A stretch of 7,007 bases of DNA from Desulfurococcales archaeon. GTDB lineage: Archaea > Thermoproteota > Thermoprotei_A > Sulfolobales > Desulfurococcaceae. The position numbers and the translations under genes are program-made. Positions 6,491-7,007 of the stretch are shown here, piece by piece. The notes under the pieces are model-generated. The model was not told the origin of the DNA. It ran no database searches and was given only the letters and a program-made list of their open reading frames with translations. Each line of letters begins with the position of its first letter. The stretch's first letter is position 1. The DNA lies in assembly GCA_027083045.1 (NCBI GenBank), contig JALWQP010000044.1, positions 1-7,007 on the forward strand, written 5' to 3'.

Positions 6491-7007
6491 ACCCTACTTT
6501 CCAGGAACTCCCTATACTCTGCATATACTGGATCGTTTCTAATGCTTCGAAGCATTGGGGAGTCATGTATTATCAAGTGCTCCCATCCACGAAGGCTCGG
6601 ACAGATATAGCATCCGAGCCTGTAGAAGCCCTCCTCATATAGAGGGTTCAATGGTATGTTTCTATAGAGCATGTATAGCTGTAGTGTAAGGGTGGACCAT
6701 TGTTTAAGTGGTGCGATCCGCGTATACTTCTCTGTCACGATAACCGGTGGGCGATGGCTCCGCGCCTCAGACTCAACATCTCTAACCCCGACAACAATCA
6801 AGCATTTAGACCCTCTGCAGAGATCGGCGTACTTTCTCTCGAGAGCGGATATTTTGAGCGCGGTGCACCATCTGTTATTGGTCGTAGGGAATCCCTTCTC
6901 GCTGAGATGTTCTCTCAAACTAAGCTTTACTCTGTGGATATAAACCCCGAGTTTTTCCCCGAGTACTTCTATGAATTCCTTGTTCACAGGCATATCCACA
7001 TCTATAT
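6487..7007 (-). CDS. PAPS-reductase-like PP-loop protein, C-terminal part (5' end outside window)
   Basis: C-terminal part of an adenine-nucleotide alpha-hydrolase of the PAPS reductase family (COG0175-type). The frame stays open to the window edge. The visible product begins IDVDMPVNKEF, which aligns with the family's IDTG-x-EFPE stretch, so a GTG at 6999 is an internal Val and the ATP-binding SGGKDS loop lies outside. Residues numbered from that GTG: NRWCTALK (42-49), GVRDVESEAR (71-80), then PLKQWSTLT, NPLYEEGFYRLGC (118-130) and C130-x2-C133. These are the standard nucleotide-binding and C-terminal motifs. Cysteines 45, 61, 66, 130 and 133 could bind a metal or iron-sulfur cluster, though the RWCC pair of true APS reductases is RWCT here. 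Sulfate reduction, thiolation or another activation reaction are all possible. Its stop shares CTAG with the DHH gene stop. Confidence 0.8.
   Translation of the reverse strand, partial: IDVDMPVNKEFIEVLGEKLGVYIHRVKLSLREHLSEKGFPTTNNRWCTALKISALERKYADLCRGSKCLIVVGVRDVESEARSHRPPVIVTEKYTRIAPLKQWSTLTLQLYMLYRNIPLNPLYEEGFYRLGCYICPSLRGWEHLIIHDSPMLRSIRNDPVYAEYREFLESRV

Noticed and set aside
6440..6560. Possible terminators around the convergent gene ends
   Set aside because: No clear T-run or stable hairpin lies just past either stop, and the same holds around 880-960. Any termination signals must be inside the opposing coding regions and cannot be placed.
6671..6943. Plus-strand 90-codon frame opposite the PAPS-reductase-like gene
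   Set aside because: The opposite strand carries conserved family motifs along the whole stretch, so this frame is an antisense shadow.
910..7007. A DNA phosphorothioation (Dnd-like) system, since a PAPS-reductase-like protein and a HerA-like ATPase are both present
   Set aside because: The two genes are not in one operon. HerA is paired with NurA instead, no DndB, DndD or DptF/G-like gene is visible, and PAPS-reductase-like proteins are common in archaea outside such systems.

Overview
The window looks like a chromosomal piece of a hyperthermophilic crenarchaeon (Thermoproteota), most plausibly from the Desulfurococcales. This is inferred from family content and style, not from a database match. 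The evidence is a NurA nuclease and HerA ATPase encoded as an overlapping pair, a CDP-alcohol phosphatidyltransferase of the archaeal inositol-lipid type, crenarchaeal GGTG/GGTGA ribosome binding sites, frequent TTG and GTG starts, and very tight packing with AGG/AGA/ATA-rich codon use. No tRNA, rRNA, CRISPR array or insertion sequence was seen.

Layout: (1) 1-366, plus strand: the C-terminal part of an endonuclease IV-type AP endonuclease cut by the left edge, overlapped at its 3' end by (2) 338-931, a membrane CDP-alcohol phosphatidyltransferase, probably archaetidylinositol phosphate synthase. (3) 4225-910, minus strand: a two-gene operon, nurA then herA, overlapping by 8 bp. The end of herA overlaps the end of the lipid gene tail to tail by 22 bp. 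(4) 4229-4290: a very short divergent promoter region with one near-palindromic TATA-like element. (5) 4291-6490, plus strand: a three-gene run of a single-anchor protein with many glycosylation sequons, a four-helix membrane protein, and a DHH/DHHA1 phosphoesterase. (6) 7007-6487, minus strand: the C-terminal part of a PAPS-reductase-like PP-loop protein cut by the right edge. Its stop codon and the DHH stop share one CTAG palindrome.

Functionally the window mixes DNA and nucleic-acid metabolism (endonuclease IV, NurA-HerA end resection, DHH phosphoesterase) with membrane functions (lipid headgroup synthesis and two unrecognised membrane proteins). NurA and HerA form a known nuclease-translocase complex for resecting DNA ends. 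Here they are not flanked by mre11 or rad50 within the window, HerA is longer than the classical protein, and NurA carries a cysteine cluster, so they could be a paralogous, specialised module. The divergent arrangement of nurA-herA against the membrane pair plus DHH gene is the most open question. I do not see proof of a new system. Only two short stretches are non-coding (4229-4278 and 5462-5473).
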